Source of the DNA: Candidatus Coatesiibacteriota bacterium
Lineage (GTDB): Bacteria; RBG-13-66-14
Length of the DNA stretch: 15,468 nucleotides
Assembly: GCA_014728185.1 (NCBI GenBank)
Contig: WJMB01000075.1
Coordinates: 1-15,468, forward strand
Direction: 5' to 3'
In this document: one piece after another, positions 6,036-13,616 of the stretch
Layout of the letters: each line of letters starts with the position of its first letter
How positions within the stretch are numbered: the first letter of the stretch is position 1
The notes under the pieces: generated by a model
Told to the model about the DNA's origin: nothing
Seen by the model: only the letters and a program-made list of their open reading frames with translations
Databases searched by the model: none
Translations under genes and position numbers: made by a program

Positions 6036-7889
6036 ATGAAGAAACGTCTCCTGTTGCTCCCCGTGTTGTTAGTCCTGCTCCTCTCGCCGGGATCGGCGCG
6101 GGCCGACGCCCTTGAGCAGGCCCGCCGCCTGGTCTACCAGGCCAGCGAGCAGATCGACGCCCTCAACCTGGCCCTGTACGAAGCCGCCGCCCTGCGTGCC
6201 CAGGGCGAGCACGACGCCGCTCTGGACAAGCTCAAGCTCGTCGAGCGCGACGTCCAGGCCGTCCAGAACGGCCACGATCGGGTCGAACAGGCCATCGAAA
6301 CGGCCCGGGACAACCCGCCGCCCTTCGACGAGCCCGGACCCGACGAGGACGACCCGGCCCTGCTCTACGAGCAGGAGGTGGCCAATCTGGAGCAAATCGC
6401 CGGCTGGCAGATCACCACGGCCCAAATCAAACTGGCCGAGGTCCACTTCTACTCGGCGATGAACTACTTCGGCCTGATGAGCCAGCTCTTCGCCGAGCCG
6501 GAGATACCCGACGACGCCAGCATCGACGACGAGGCCGAGCTGGTGCGGGCCAAAATCGAGCGGCTGCGCTCGGGTTACAACAACGGTGAGCAGGCTATAC
6601 GCCTGGCCGAGCAGGCCAAGACGGCCCTGGCCGAGGCCCGCGAGCTGCTGCCCCCCGACGGCGACGTGCTCCTCGAGGCCAATCTGGACAACCTCCAGCC
6701 CCAGGTCGAGGACCTGATCGCCCTGATCGAGAAGGAAAAGGGCCGCACCATGGAGCGCCAAGTGGCCGCCCAGGTCGAGCTCGGTCTGGTGCTGCTCAAG
6801 GACAGGCGCTACTCCCAGGCCCTGCGCGAGATGGAGAACGCCCGACGCTTCATCGAGGATCACCCGCTCATCGACCGAGGCATCGCCGAGGTCCATTACA
6901 CCCACGGGATGGAGTACCTGGAGGGAGGCCAGGACCGCAACGCCGCCGACAAGTTCGCCGAAGCGCTGAGCTTCGACCCCGAGCACTACGGCGCCAACCT
7001 GGGACTGGGCAAGCTGGAGCTGGCGGCGGAGAACTACGCCAGCGCCGAGACCCACCTCGTCAACGCCGTCGAGCTCAAGCCGGACCGCGCCGAAGCACGC
7101 TACCGCCTGGCCCTGGCCCTGGTCGGCCAGGGGCGTGACCGCGACGCCCTGGCCGCCTTCGAGGCCGCCGCCGAGCGCGGCTACGGCGTGGATTGCTACC
7201 GCGATTGGGGACTGGCCTGGGAGACCCTGGGCGATCGCCGCGAGGCCGCCGAGGTCTATGAGGACGGCCTGGACGCCCCCGACGGCCCCGACGCGGTCCT
7301 CGACGCACACCTGGCCCACATCTACGTCATCCGGGATATCGAACAAGACGAGGCCGTCAGCCTGGCCCGGCGCTCCATCGACAGCGACGGCCCCAAGGAG
7401 TACGCCTGGCCCGCCCTGGTGCTGGCCCACTTCAATGACCGCCGCGACGCCCAGCTCCCCGAGCTGGCCACCGAGGCCCTGACCGCCCTGGCCGACAGCG
7501 CGCCCGAGCCCCGGGGCGTCGTGCGCTACGCCACGGCCGCCGCCTACGAGCGCGGCAAGGACTACGACGCCGCCCTGGCCGAACTCGACGCGATCACCAC
7601 CGTGCCCGACTGGCTGGCCGAGGATCACCGCGAGCTGCTGGCCGACGTCGTCGAGGAGCTGATCGACCGCGCCGAGGATGAGAGCGACGAGATCGACGAC
7701 CGCACCGAGGATCTGAACGATGAGCGCGGGGAGATCCAGGAGCGCCTGGATACGGGCGAGTTGCGCGAGGGCGAGACCGTCGAGGGCCTCCAGGCCAGGC
7801 AGGGCGAGATCGACGCCGAAAAGGCCGAGCTGGAGACCCGCAAGCGGGAGTTGACAGCGGAGATCGAGGCCCTGCGCGGCCGACTGTAG
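6036..7889 (+). CDS. Exported TPR and coiled-coil protein
   Basis: A 617-residue exported protein without recognised enzyme motifs. Residues 1-23 are a classic Sec signal peptide (MKKRLLLLPVLLVLLL, then ARA before the predicted cleavage site). Residues about 24-240 are helical and rich in Ala, Glu and Gln. Residues about 245-445 hold at least five tetratricopeptide repeats, with A-x-x-x-F-x-x-A-L-x-x-x-P patterns (for example KFAEALSFDPEHYGANLGLG). The last 90 residues (about 528-617) form a highly charged coiled coil. The frame is open from 5871, but ATG 6036 begins the signal peptide and follows the promoter at 5944-5972; only a weak AGGA site lies upstream. Its TAG stop shares a base with the GTG start of the next gene, so the two are translationally coupled. 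It probably scaffolds protein contacts in the periplasm, perhaps with the Lgt-like protein. Confidence 0.85.
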   Translation: MKKRLLLLPVLLVLLLSPGSARADALEQARRLVYQASEQIDALNLALYEAAALRAQGEHDAALDKLKLVERDVQAVQNGHDRVEQAIETARDNPPPFDEPGPDEDDPALLYEQEVANLEQIAGWQITTAQIKLAEVHFYSAMNYFGLMSQLFAEPEIPDDASIDDEAELVRAKIERLRSGYNNGEQAIRLAEQAKTALAEARELLPPDGDVLLEANLDNLQPQVEDLIALIEKEKGRTMERQVAAQVELGLVLLKDRRYSQALREMENARRFIEDHPLIDRGIAEVHYTHGMEYLEGGQDRNAADKFAEALSFDPEHYGANLGLGKLELAAENYASAETHLVNAVELKPDRAEARYRLALALVGQGRDRDALAAFEAAAERGYGVDCYRDWGLAWETLGDRREAAEVYEDGLDAPDGPDAVLDAHLAHIYVIRDIEQDEAVSLARRSIDSDGPKEYAWPALVLAHFNDRRDAQLPELATEALTALADSAPEPRGVVRYATAAAYERGKDYDAALAELDAITTVPDWLAEDHRELLADVVEELIDRAEDESDEIDDRTEDLNDERGEIQERLDTGELREGETVEGLQARQGEIDAEKAELETRKRELTAEIEALRGRL

Positions 7890-8713
7890 TGTACCCCCGG
7901 CTGCCCATCTTCGGCGGCGGACTCCGCCTGGTCTACCTGTTCCTGATCGCCGCCGGGCTGCTGGCCTGGCGGCTTTTCCGCGACTTCGCCCCCCTGGAGC
8001 GCCGGACGGCGAACCGCCGCTTCCTCGAGGCCCTGCTCTGGGGGCTGGCCGCCGCCCGCCTCGTCGAGTACCTGATCTTTTTACCCCAGTACCTGGGTCT
8101 GGGGCCGGTCCAGCGAATGATAACCTATCAGGGGTTGGCCTTCTGGCCCGGTCTGGCCGCCGGCCTGGGCACCCTGTGGCGTCGCGCCGCGAAGAACGAT
8201 GAAAAGCCCTGGGAGCTCGTCGCCGCCGCCCTGCGCGCCCTTCCCGCCGCCCTGGCCGTGGTCTGGCTGGGAGCATTGGTCGACGGAACGGCCTTCGGCA
8301 CCCCCAGCGAGCTCCCCTGGGCGCTGGAGCCGGGCATGTACACTCCGAGCGCCTTCATCGCCGAGTACGGCCCGGCGGCCTACGCCTTCAATCCCGGCAC
8401 CATGGCCGCCTTCCGCATCCACCCCGTCCAGGCCTACTTCATGGCGGCCTGCCTGTTGATCTTCGCGCTCCCGCCCCGCCTGCGCCGCCGCCTGGGCGAC
8501 CCCCGCGCCTTCTCCGCCGTCATTGTGGGCTTGTTAGCATTGCTATGGTTGGTGCTGGGCTTTTTACGAAACGACAACCCGGTGTTGATTCTCGGCCTGC
8601 GGGCGCCCCAGCTCCAGGCCCTGGGCGGATTGATCTGGAGCGTGGTCATTCTGCTGAGCAGGCCTGAAACACGAAAACGCACCACGACGACTAACCGACC
8701 CTACCGAAGATAA
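7889..8713 (+). CDS. Lgt-like membrane protein lacking the catalytic residues
   Basis: A 274-residue polytopic membrane protein that matches the prolipoprotein diacylglyceryl transferase (Lgt) family in length, MYP-type N-terminus, helix order and landmark motifs: GLAFWPGLAAG (82-92) at the FHGG site, GTAFGTPSELPW (133-144) at the signature, HPVQAY (178-183) for HPSQLY, and FLRND near 225-229 followed by LGLRAPQLQAL. Aligned by eye with E. coli Lgt (numbering from memory), H103 becomes W86, R143 W126, N146 A129, E151 T134, R239 W220 and E243 G224, whereas G154 is kept as G137. It is therefore probably not an active diacylglyceryl transferase, and I give no lgt symbol. GTG 7889 overlaps the preceding TAG by one base (TAGTG). 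It may bind lipid or signal peptides, or have a changed activity. A hairpin terminator follows at 8735. Confidence 0.75.
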   Translation: MYPRLPIFGGGLRLVYLFLIAAGLLAWRLFRDFAPLERRTANRRFLEALLWGLAAARLVEYLIFLPQYLGLGPVQRMITYQGLAFWPGLAAGLGTLWRRAAKNDEKPWELVAAALRALPAALAVVWLGALVDGTAFGTPSELPWALEPGMYTPSAFIAEYGPAAYAFNPGTMAAFRIHPVQAYFMAACLLIFALPPRLRRRLGDPRAFSAVIVGLLALLWLVLGFLRNDNPVLILGLRAPQLQALGGLIWSVVILLSRPETRKRTTTTNRPYRR

Positions 8714-8734
8714 CCGCCGTCCATCGAAAAGAAC

Positions 8735-8758
8735 CAACGGCCCCCGCGGGGGCCGTTG
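8735..8758. terminator. Bidirectional hairpin terminator between convergent genes
   Basis: CAACGGCCCCC (8735-8745) and its exact reverse complement (8748-8758) flank GC, a 24-base perfect palindrome. On the minus strand it is followed by GTTCTTTTC, suiting termination of the secreted-protein gene; on the plus strand the following ATTCATC is a poorer U tract. It lies 22 bases after the Lgt-like stop and 27 bases beyond the stop of the convergent gene. Confidence 0.7.
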
Positions 8759-8784
8759 ATTCATCGCTTCACCGGGCTGGATGA

Positions 8785-11700
8785 TCAGCGGTCGACGACC
8801 AGGCGACGAGTCAGCGAGCCCTCGTCGGCGCTGAGCCGGTAGAGATAGACGCCGGGGGCCGCCTCGGCGGCGTTCCAAGAGACGGTGTGGCGTCCGGCGG
8901 TCTGCTCGCCGGAGTGGAGGGTGGCCACGCGGCGGCCGGCCAGGTCGTAGACGGCCAACTCGACGGGTCCGGCCTCGGGGAGCTCGTACTCGATGCAGAT
9001 CAGGCCGTCGGCCGGGTTGGGGTAGCTCTGCGCCAGACTGAAGGAGCGGGCGGCGAACTCGTCGCCCAGGTAGTCGTCGGTGCCCACGTATACCCGCAGG
9101 GGCAGGCCGCTGCTCAGCAGGCTCTCGTCCAGGGCGATCCGGCCGGCGGCGAGCAGATCGACGACGCGGCCGTCGGGCAGCTCCAACAAAGCGCCGAAAC
9201 CCTCGGGCCAGCCGTTCTCCAAGTGCCAACTCAACTCGGCCGTGCCTTCGGCCGCGCAGTAGAAGGCCCAGGCGGCGCCGGTTTCATAGGGGCGGCGCAG
9301 ATCGGTGGCGTAGCTGCCGCGCCGGGCGGGCCAGTCGTCGTGTTCGAACCACAGGGAGGGCAGGCCGGGCAGCGGCGGGGCTTCGCGGCACTCCAGGAGG
9401 TCGTGGTAGTCGCTCGCGGCGGGATCGACGCCGAGGAGGTGATGCACGTCGGCGGCCTCGTCCCGAGTGAGGGTGAAGGTGATCCGCCAGCGGTCCGGGT
9501 CACCCCAGCCGTCGGCGGCGCCCGTAGCGGCGGCAGGGGGCGGCGAGCCCGGCGACGCCGGGACGACGCGGGTTTCGACGACCTCCAGGGCCGGCAGTCC
9601 GCCGCCGGTGGAGGACGGCGATGTCGTCGCGTCGGTAACCGGACGGACGCCCGCGGGCTCTTCACCGGCGGATGTGGGAGCCACGCCGACGGCCGGGATG
9701 AACAGGTTGTCGGCGAACTCGGCGTAGATCCAGTAACCCATACCGCCGACGAGTTCGGTCTGGTCGTAGGAGTAGGAACCGTCGGAATAGGTGATCGGCT
9801 GTTGGGTGACGCTGTCGGGATCGTCAGTGTAGCAGTCGTCCCAGGAGACGGTGAAGGGATAGGGGTTGCCGATCAGATTCCAGCCGGGTTGCAAGGGAAT
9901 CATGAAGGGGGCGGCCGGATCGGGCTTGAGGGAACGGCAGTCCTCGAGGTCGATGCTCGAGGCGCCGTCGCGGACGATGATCCAGAAGCCGGGGCCGGGC
10001 TCCAGGGTCAGGTTCTCCGAGACCGGCTCGTACTCCACGTACTGGCCGGCGCCGGGGTACCAGCCGAACATCCGCCAGCGGGCCGGATCGTAGCCGCCGC
10101 CGAAGTCATCACCGAGCTGCTCGTCGGGGGAGTTGCGGTCGTCGGGCATCTCCAGGGGGCAGCAGAGCAGGACGTAGTCCTCGACGCCGTCGCCGGGCGG
10201 GAAGCTCAGCCCCTCGGGAGTGAAGCTGTCGGCGTGGGTGTTGGCGTGGAGGTGGCCGCCGGTGGCGAAGTCTTCGGGATACCAGGACTCGTTGCCGCCG
10301 GAGTCGAAGGCGTGGAAGGCGTAGACCAGACCCTCAATTTTCACCTCGGCGGCGGGCAGGGTGTAGTACCAGTCGTCGGTGTCCTCGGTCATGGCGACGA
10401 CGTTCCAATCGGTGAAGCCGCCCTGGGAGTAGTAGAGCTCGCAGGAGGCCACGTCGGCGCCGCCGGCGAAGCCGCAGCCGATGCGGTTGTCCTGACCGTA
10501 CTCCAGGGTTTCGATGTAGTCGTAGGCGATGTCGAACTCCGGACCGGCCGGACCGAAGCTGCCACCGATGATCACGCTGCCGCTGACGGGCTGGGAGGTG
10601 AGATCGGTGAACTGCGCCGCGGCGGAGGAGAGGTCGATCACATCACCCACGGCCACGGTGGGGGCGCCGTTCGAGGTCGAGAGGCGGATGGTCAGGGTGT
10701 CGTCGGTGACATTGGTCCGGGACCAGGTGGCGTTATGGATCTGCCCGTCGCCGTCGAGCCAGGTGTGGCCGTCGGGCAGCGGCAGGTAGTCCTCGATGTT
10801 GGAGGCGTCGATGACCTCGGGGTTGACCTGCTCGGAGAAGACGAAGACAACGCGGTCGAGGTCCTGGATGCCCTGCTCGTCGTTCTGGTCCTCGGCGGTG
10901 GCCGATTCGATCTCCGGGAAGTCGTCGGCGGCCACGGCGAAGAGCCAGGTGTCGCTGGAGTAGGTGTCCTCGCCGCCGCTGTCCACGGCGCGGACCTTCC
11001 AGTAATAGACACCGTCGCGCAGGGTTTCATCCGAGGTGGGTGTATAGGTGTTATTCACGCCGGCGTCGAGAATGATCGGGTCGGGGAAGGCCTCCTCGGG
11101 ATCGATATAGACCTCGTAGTTGACCTGGGGGTCCTCGAAGTCCTGGGAGGCTTCCCACTCGAAGGTCGGCTGGCCCGTGTAAACCGTTTGGCTATTTGTC
11201 GGGTAGATCAGGCCGAAGAACTCGGGCGGGAAGTTGTCGCAGTAGATCACCTTGATGGTGTCATCCATCGAGCCCTGGGCGTGGTAGTGCACGATCCAGG
11301 GATGCCCGTTTTCATCGAGCTCGAAGTCCAGGTAGTTGCTGACTGTGCCGTCGGCACCGCCCAGGTGGGTCATCAGCCACTCGGCTCCGTTGAAGCGGGC
11401 GTGGTAGAAGGCGTTGCCGCCGCCGCCGTCGGCGATGAAGACCACCTGGGGATAATCGATGTCGTTGACGGTGATCACGTCGATGGCGATTTGGGCGTTT
11501 GGAAAGGTGAAGCCCATCATCCCCATATCGGGCATCTCGTACCAGAGGTCGGGATCGCCCGCGTCGGCCGAGTAGACCTTGATCCAGCTATAGACATCGT
11601 CATAGTAGGCCGCGAAGAGCTCGTTGAAACCGGCCGCGGCGTCGAACTCGCGGTAGCAGTGGATGTCCGGGTCGAGATTGTTGCCGGTGCTGCCGAACTC

Positions 11701-12348
11701 GGTCTCCCTTTCAAAGAACAGGCTGATATTGGAGTAGAGAACGTAGCTCAAGCCGTCGACATCGTTGTAAACCGACCGGGACCAATCGGTGGTGGCGGTG
11801 TAGGATTCGACCTCCTGCAAGGTCATCGTCCTCGTGGTCTTGTCGTACTCGGTGAGGTAGACGACTTGTTCGGTGGTATCGAAGACCTGGGCGGCGAAAC
11901 GGAGGTAGTTCCCCCGCTGATACTCCTCGACGCTGACATCGATGCCCGTGGGCGCCGTACCCGGCAGGTTAATGGTCGCCGTCTCCCAGTTTGGGTCTAT
12001 CCACTGCCAGGCCTTGGCGGAGCCGAAGGTCTCGTCGTAGCCGACCAGGATGGGCACAGCCGGATCCTGGTCGTCGAAGCCGAAGTCGATCGTGCTGATA
12101 TCGAAAGCATATGAGCCGTCGACAAGCTCCGAGTTCCAGCCGCCGTCATAGTTGTACAGCCACAGCTCCTGGACGGGGGCGATATTGATGAACGCCACGT
12201 GGAGTTCGCCCTGGGGGGAGAAGTGGACCGCCGGCGGGGCGGTCAGGTCGCCGTCGGTGAAACTGGCGATCTCCTCGAAAAACCACTCGGCGCCGCTGAC
12301 GACGACCAGGATGGCTATGAAAACTGCTATCAGGCGACTGCGCACCAT
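8785..12348 (-). CDS. Large secreted beta-domain protein with C-terminal sorting domain
   Basis: An 1187-residue exported protein, likely surface-attached or released. Residues 1-20 form a signal peptide (RLIAVFIAILVVVSG). About 21-365 look like a beta-propeller-like or repeat region with recurrent Trp, Tyr and Asp. About 370-470 resemble a fibronectin III-type domain (PTFEWEAS, then YYWKVRAVDSGG). About 475-600 resemble an SbsA-type Ig-like domain (VVFVFSEQVNPEVIDASN). GWNLIGNPYPF lies near 821. A Pro/Ser/Thr/Ala-rich linker spans about 890-950. The last 80 residues (from SYPNPADG near 1107) form the FlgD-Ig / T9SS type A sorting domain (YDLAGRRVATL, then GVYLYRL). ATG 12348 is the annotated start, but the next codon is GTG and the GGGAGG site sits only two bases before ATG, so GTG 12345 may be used. 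No catalytic motif was recognised. Confidence 0.9.
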   Translation of the reverse strand: MVRSRLIAVFIAILVVVSGAEWFFEEIASFTDGDLTAPPAVHFSPQGELHVAFINIAPVQELWLYNYDGGWNSELVDGSYAFDISTIDFGFDDQDPAVPILVGYDETFGSAKAWQWIDPNWETATINLPGTAPTGIDVSVEEYQRGNYLRFAAQVFDTTEQVVYLTEYDKTTRTMTLQEVESYTATTDWSRSVYNDVDGLSYVLYSNISLFFERETEFGSTGNNLDPDIHCYREFDAAAGFNELFAAYYDDVYSWIKVYSADAGDPDLWYEMPDMGMMGFTFPNAQIAIDVITVNDIDYPQVVFIADGGGGNAFYHARFNGAEWLMTHLGGADGTVSNYLDFELDENGHPWIVHYHAQGSMDDTIKVIYCDNFPPEFFGLIYPTNSQTVYTGQPTFEWEASQDFEDPQVNYEVYIDPEEAFPDPIILDAGVNNTYTPTSDETLRDGVYYWKVRAVDSGGEDTYSSDTWLFAVAADDFPEIESATAEDQNDEQGIQDLDRVVFVFSEQVNPEVIDASNIEDYLPLPDGHTWLDGDGQIHNATWSRTNVTDDTLTIRLSTSNGAPTVAVGDVIDLSSAAAQFTDLTSQPVSGSVIIGGSFGPAGPEFDIAYDYIETLEYGQDNRIGCGFAGGADVASCELYYSQGGFTDWNVVAMTEDTDDWYYTLPAAEVKIEGLVYAFHAFDSGGNESWYPEDFATGGHLHANTHADSFTPEGLSFPPGDGVEDYVLLCCPLEMPDDRNSPDEQLGDDFGGGYDPARWRMFGWYPGAGQYVEYEPVSENLTLEPGPGFWIIVRDGASSIDLEDCRSLKPDPAAPFMIPLQPGWNLIGNPYPFTVSWDDCYTDDPDSVTQQPITYSDGSYSYDQTELVGGMGYWIYAEFADNLFIPAVGVAPTSAGEEPAGVRPVTDATTSPSSTGGGLPALEVVETRVVPASPGSPPPAAATGAADGWGDPDRWRITFTLTRDEAADVHHLLGVDPAASDYHDLLECREAPPLPGLPSLWFEHDDWPARRGSYATDLRRPYETGAAWAFYCAAEGTAELSWHLENGWPEGFGALLELPDGRVVDLLAAGRIALDESLLSSGLPLRVYVGTDDYLGDEFAARSFSLAQSYPNPADGLICIEYELPEAGPVELAVYDLAGRRVATLHSGEQTAGRHTVSWNAAEAAPGVYLYRLSADEGSLTRRLVVDR

Positions 12349-12428
12349 GCCCTCCCTGAACCGGCGGTTGGAACGGCGGACTTAACCGCTCTCGGGTCTG
12401 TTCTTAGCTGTTCTCTTCTACAGCTTAC

Positions 12429-12434
12429 ATTATA
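12429..12434 (-). promoter_or_regulatory. -10 box of the secreted-protein gene
   Basis: A perfect TATAAT is read on the minus strand, placing a transcription start near 12422 and a leader of about 74 bases. No good -35 hexamer is found 17-18 bases upstream, so the promoter is incomplete or activator-dependent. Confidence 0.4.
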
Positions 12435-12588
12435 GACAAAAACCCCACCCATTTCCGCTATCTCTTTTAAGAGTGCGGGGGAGGGCGGTTCGCAGTTCGC
12501 CACGGCCGACCGAGAGTAATCGATAAGGGATTATCACCTGAAACTGAACCTACGTCGAAACCCAAAAACAGCGGTATTTAGAAAGGAA

Positions 12589-12621
12589 GTGCTGAGCAAC
12601 GGCGCGAACCGTCGTCAGCAC
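12589..12621. repeat. Imperfect hairpin in the tRNA/secreted-gene spacer
   Basis: GTGCTGA and ACGG on the left arm pair with CCGT and TCAGCAC on the right, separated by a GCA/CG internal loop around the loop CGCGAA. On the minus strand it is followed by TTCCTTTCT, so it could act as a second, weaker terminator for leftward transcripts. Otherwise 12440-12727 shows no gene. Confidence 0.4.
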
Positions 12622-12727
12622 CATAGTTCTTCGGCGTTTCGAGCAGGAGGTGACTGCACCGCCAAGTCGATCACAGTCATCAGGACTTGGGTTGGTCGCC
12701 TTCGCCGATGGCCGAAAACGATGACCA

Positions 12728-12751
12728 AAAGCGCCCCCGTGGGGGCGCTTT
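12728..12751 (-). terminator. Intrinsic terminator of the tRNA-Leu transcript
   Basis: AAAGCGCCCCC (12728-12738) pairs fully with GGGGGCGCTTT (12741-12751) across two bases. Read on the minus strand the stem is followed by a fourth T, giving CGCTTTT, then GG. It closes the tRNA-Leu unit and abuts the repeat trailer directly: the last repeat's final base is the first base of the stem. Confidence 0.65.
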
Positions 12752-12827
12752 GGTTGATTCCTGGTTGATTCCTGGTTGATTCCTGGTTGATTCCTGGTTG
12801 ATTCTTAGATGAGACTTGGATGAGTGC
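12751..12827 (-). repeat. Seven 11-base tandem units in the tRNA-Leu 3' trailer
   Basis: In tRNA sense the units are, from the tRNA outward, GCACTCATCCA, AGTCTCATCTA, AGAATCAACCA and then four copies of GGAATCAACCA. The array is exactly 77 bases, begins immediately after the encoded CCA of tRNA-Leu and ends inside the terminator stem. Six of seven units end in CCA, as the tRNA does. The outer five copies (12751-12805) are nearly identical; the two next to the tRNA are diverged. A minus-strand frame running through it (12615-12872) also crosses the tRNA and is not a gene. Confidence 0.9.
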
Positions 12828-12915
12828 TGGTGCCGAAGGTGGGATTCGAACCCACACGAGCGGGAAGCTCACTAGACCCTGAATCTAGCGCGTCTACCAA
12901 TTCCACCACTTCGGC
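12828..12915 (-). tRNA. tRNA-Leu (anticodon CAG)
   Basis: Read on the minus strand, this 88-base type II tRNA has the acceptor arm GCCGAAG/CTTCGGC, a D arm with GGTAGACGC, anticodon stem CTAGA/TCTAG around the loop TTCAGGG (anticodon CAG, decoding CUG), a long variable arm and the T arm GTGGGTTCGAATCCCAC. Discriminator A and the CCA end (12828-12830) are encoded. CTG is the dominant leucine codon in this window's genes, so this is probably a major isoacceptor. Promoter 12928-12957 and terminator 12728-12751 make it a single-tRNA unit. Confidence 0.97.
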
Positions 12916-12927
12916 GGGGCGAAGGGC

Positions 12928-12957
12928 ATTATAGGGCAATCCCGAGGGGGAAGTCAA
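12928..12957 (-). promoter_or_regulatory. Strong sigma70 promoter of tRNA-Leu
   Basis: On the minus strand TTGACT (12952-12957, five of six) and a perfect TATAAT (12928-12933) are separated by 18 bases. Transcription would start near 12921, only a few bases before the mature tRNA 5' end at 12915. A GC-rich stretch follows the -10 box, compatible with stringent control of stable RNA, though that is inference. Confidence 0.7.
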
Positions 12958-13061
12958 GCAAATGCGACGGTGGACGATCGGACGTTGCTATGATACGGGA
13001 ACTCGCTGGGGGCCGTTGGCGTTGATGATATGCGACTGGAAATGAAACAAGTGCTAAAACC

Positions 13062-13070
13062 TGCTAGAAT
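13062..13070 (+). promoter_or_regulatory. Extended -10 promoter of the zinc-ribbon gene
   Basis: TGC followed by TAGAAT (13065-13070, five of six) forms an extended -10 element; the -35 region is poor. Transcription would start near 13077 and give a leader of about 79 bases, which contains a small hairpin (CGGCCC pairing with GGGCCG). Confidence 0.4.
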
Positions 13071-13155
13071 TAAGGTTTAACTATCGACTGTCATAAAGCT
13101 GACCGCCCGGCCCTGGAACGTCGCCGGGCCGAAGCGAGAAAGGCGATTTCGCACC

Positions 13156-13317
13156 ATGGGCTATCATCCCGGACAGAAGTGCCCCTTCAGCGGTCACTAC
13201 CGCTGCGCCAACTGCCGCCTCGAGATCGAGCTCGTGCGCGGCGACAACTTCCCCCCCTGCAAGTGCGGCGAGGGCGAGTGGATTCTCATCCGCCCCGAAC
13301 GCAAGACGTTTCGCTAG
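13156..13317 (+). CDS. 53-residue zinc-ribbon-like microprotein
   Basis: A short cytoplasmic protein with five cysteines at residues 9, 17, 20, 35 and 37. The arrangement CPFSGHYRCANC, then PPCKCGEGEW, resembles small bacterial zinc-ribbon or rubredoxin-like knuckles, so it probably binds one zinc (or iron) ion; with five cysteines one may be spare. The opening PGQKCP-SG-Y recalls small uncharacterised proteins of the YjzC type. Codon use is GC-rich, as in neighbouring genes. The ATG is preceded by AAAGG about 12 bases upstream, a weak and distant site. An extended -10 promoter and a perfect terminator (13346-13373) bracket it as a single-gene unit. No partner is indicated by neighbours. The reading as a real gene is strong; the function is unknown. 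Confidence 0.85.
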   Translation: MGYHPGQKCPFSGHYRCANCRLEIELVRGDNFPPCKCGEGEWILIRPERKTFR

Positions 13318-13345
13318 CCGGAACCGATGACGGTCCCGGTTGATG

Positions 13346-13373
13346 AAAACGCCCCGCCGCGGCGGGGCGTTTT
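13346..13373. terminator. Perfect palindromic intrinsic terminator
   Basis: AAAACGCCCCGCC followed by GC and its exact reverse complement forms a 28-base perfect palindrome ending in four T, then CCGTTTC. It lies 28 bases after the microprotein stop and can work in both directions, insulating the region from leftward transcripts. Confidence 0.85.
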
Positions 13374-13587
13374 CCGTTTCAAGGATCGTCTGCCCGGTTC
13401 GCACCGGATCGGGATCGCGACCCGCTGAGCGTACGCGTGCAGTATCAGGAGCGCCTGTCACCAATCACGGAGATCAAGGGGCGGCGAAGAGGGGAGCCAC
13501 GCTGGACAATCCGGCCAAACGACAGCTTGAACTCGATGCCCGTTCGACTGCCATCGGCTCATCGGCAACCAGCATTGAGCGCTCGTG

Positions 13588-13615
13588 AGCCGGCGCCGTT
13601 GCAACGGCTCCGGCT
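13588..13615. terminator. Hairpin at the 3' end of the two-domain membrane protein gene
   Basis: AGCCGG pairs with CCGGCT around a CG/CT internal loop and the palindrome CCGTTGCAACGG. It begins one base past the TAG stop (13617-13619) of the minus-strand gene. No T tract follows on that strand, so it may protect the 3' end or need a factor, and it is not a textbook terminator. The rest of 13374-13587 shows nothing. Confidence 0.4.
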
Positions 13616-13616
13616 G

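Noticed and set aside
6069..8276. A 735-codon open frame on the minus strand
   Set aside because: It is antisense to the TPR and Lgt-like genes, has low-complexity Gly/Leu/Val/Gln composition and no ribosome-binding site.
8887..12114. A 1075-codon open frame on the plus strand
   Set aside because: It is fully antisense to the secreted-protein gene. Its product is a monotonous Gly/Val/Glu/Asp-rich string with no domains, as expected from the reverse frame of a gene with GC-rich third positions.
12751..12805. CRISPR array
   Set aside because: The units are 11 bases, directly adjacent without spacers, and there are no cas genes nearby.
12615..12872. An 85-codon minus-strand frame with a repeated Asn-Gln-Pro-Gly-Ile motif
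   Set aside because: It runs through the tRNA-Leu gene, the 11-base repeats and the terminator; the repeat peptide is only the translated tandem repeat.
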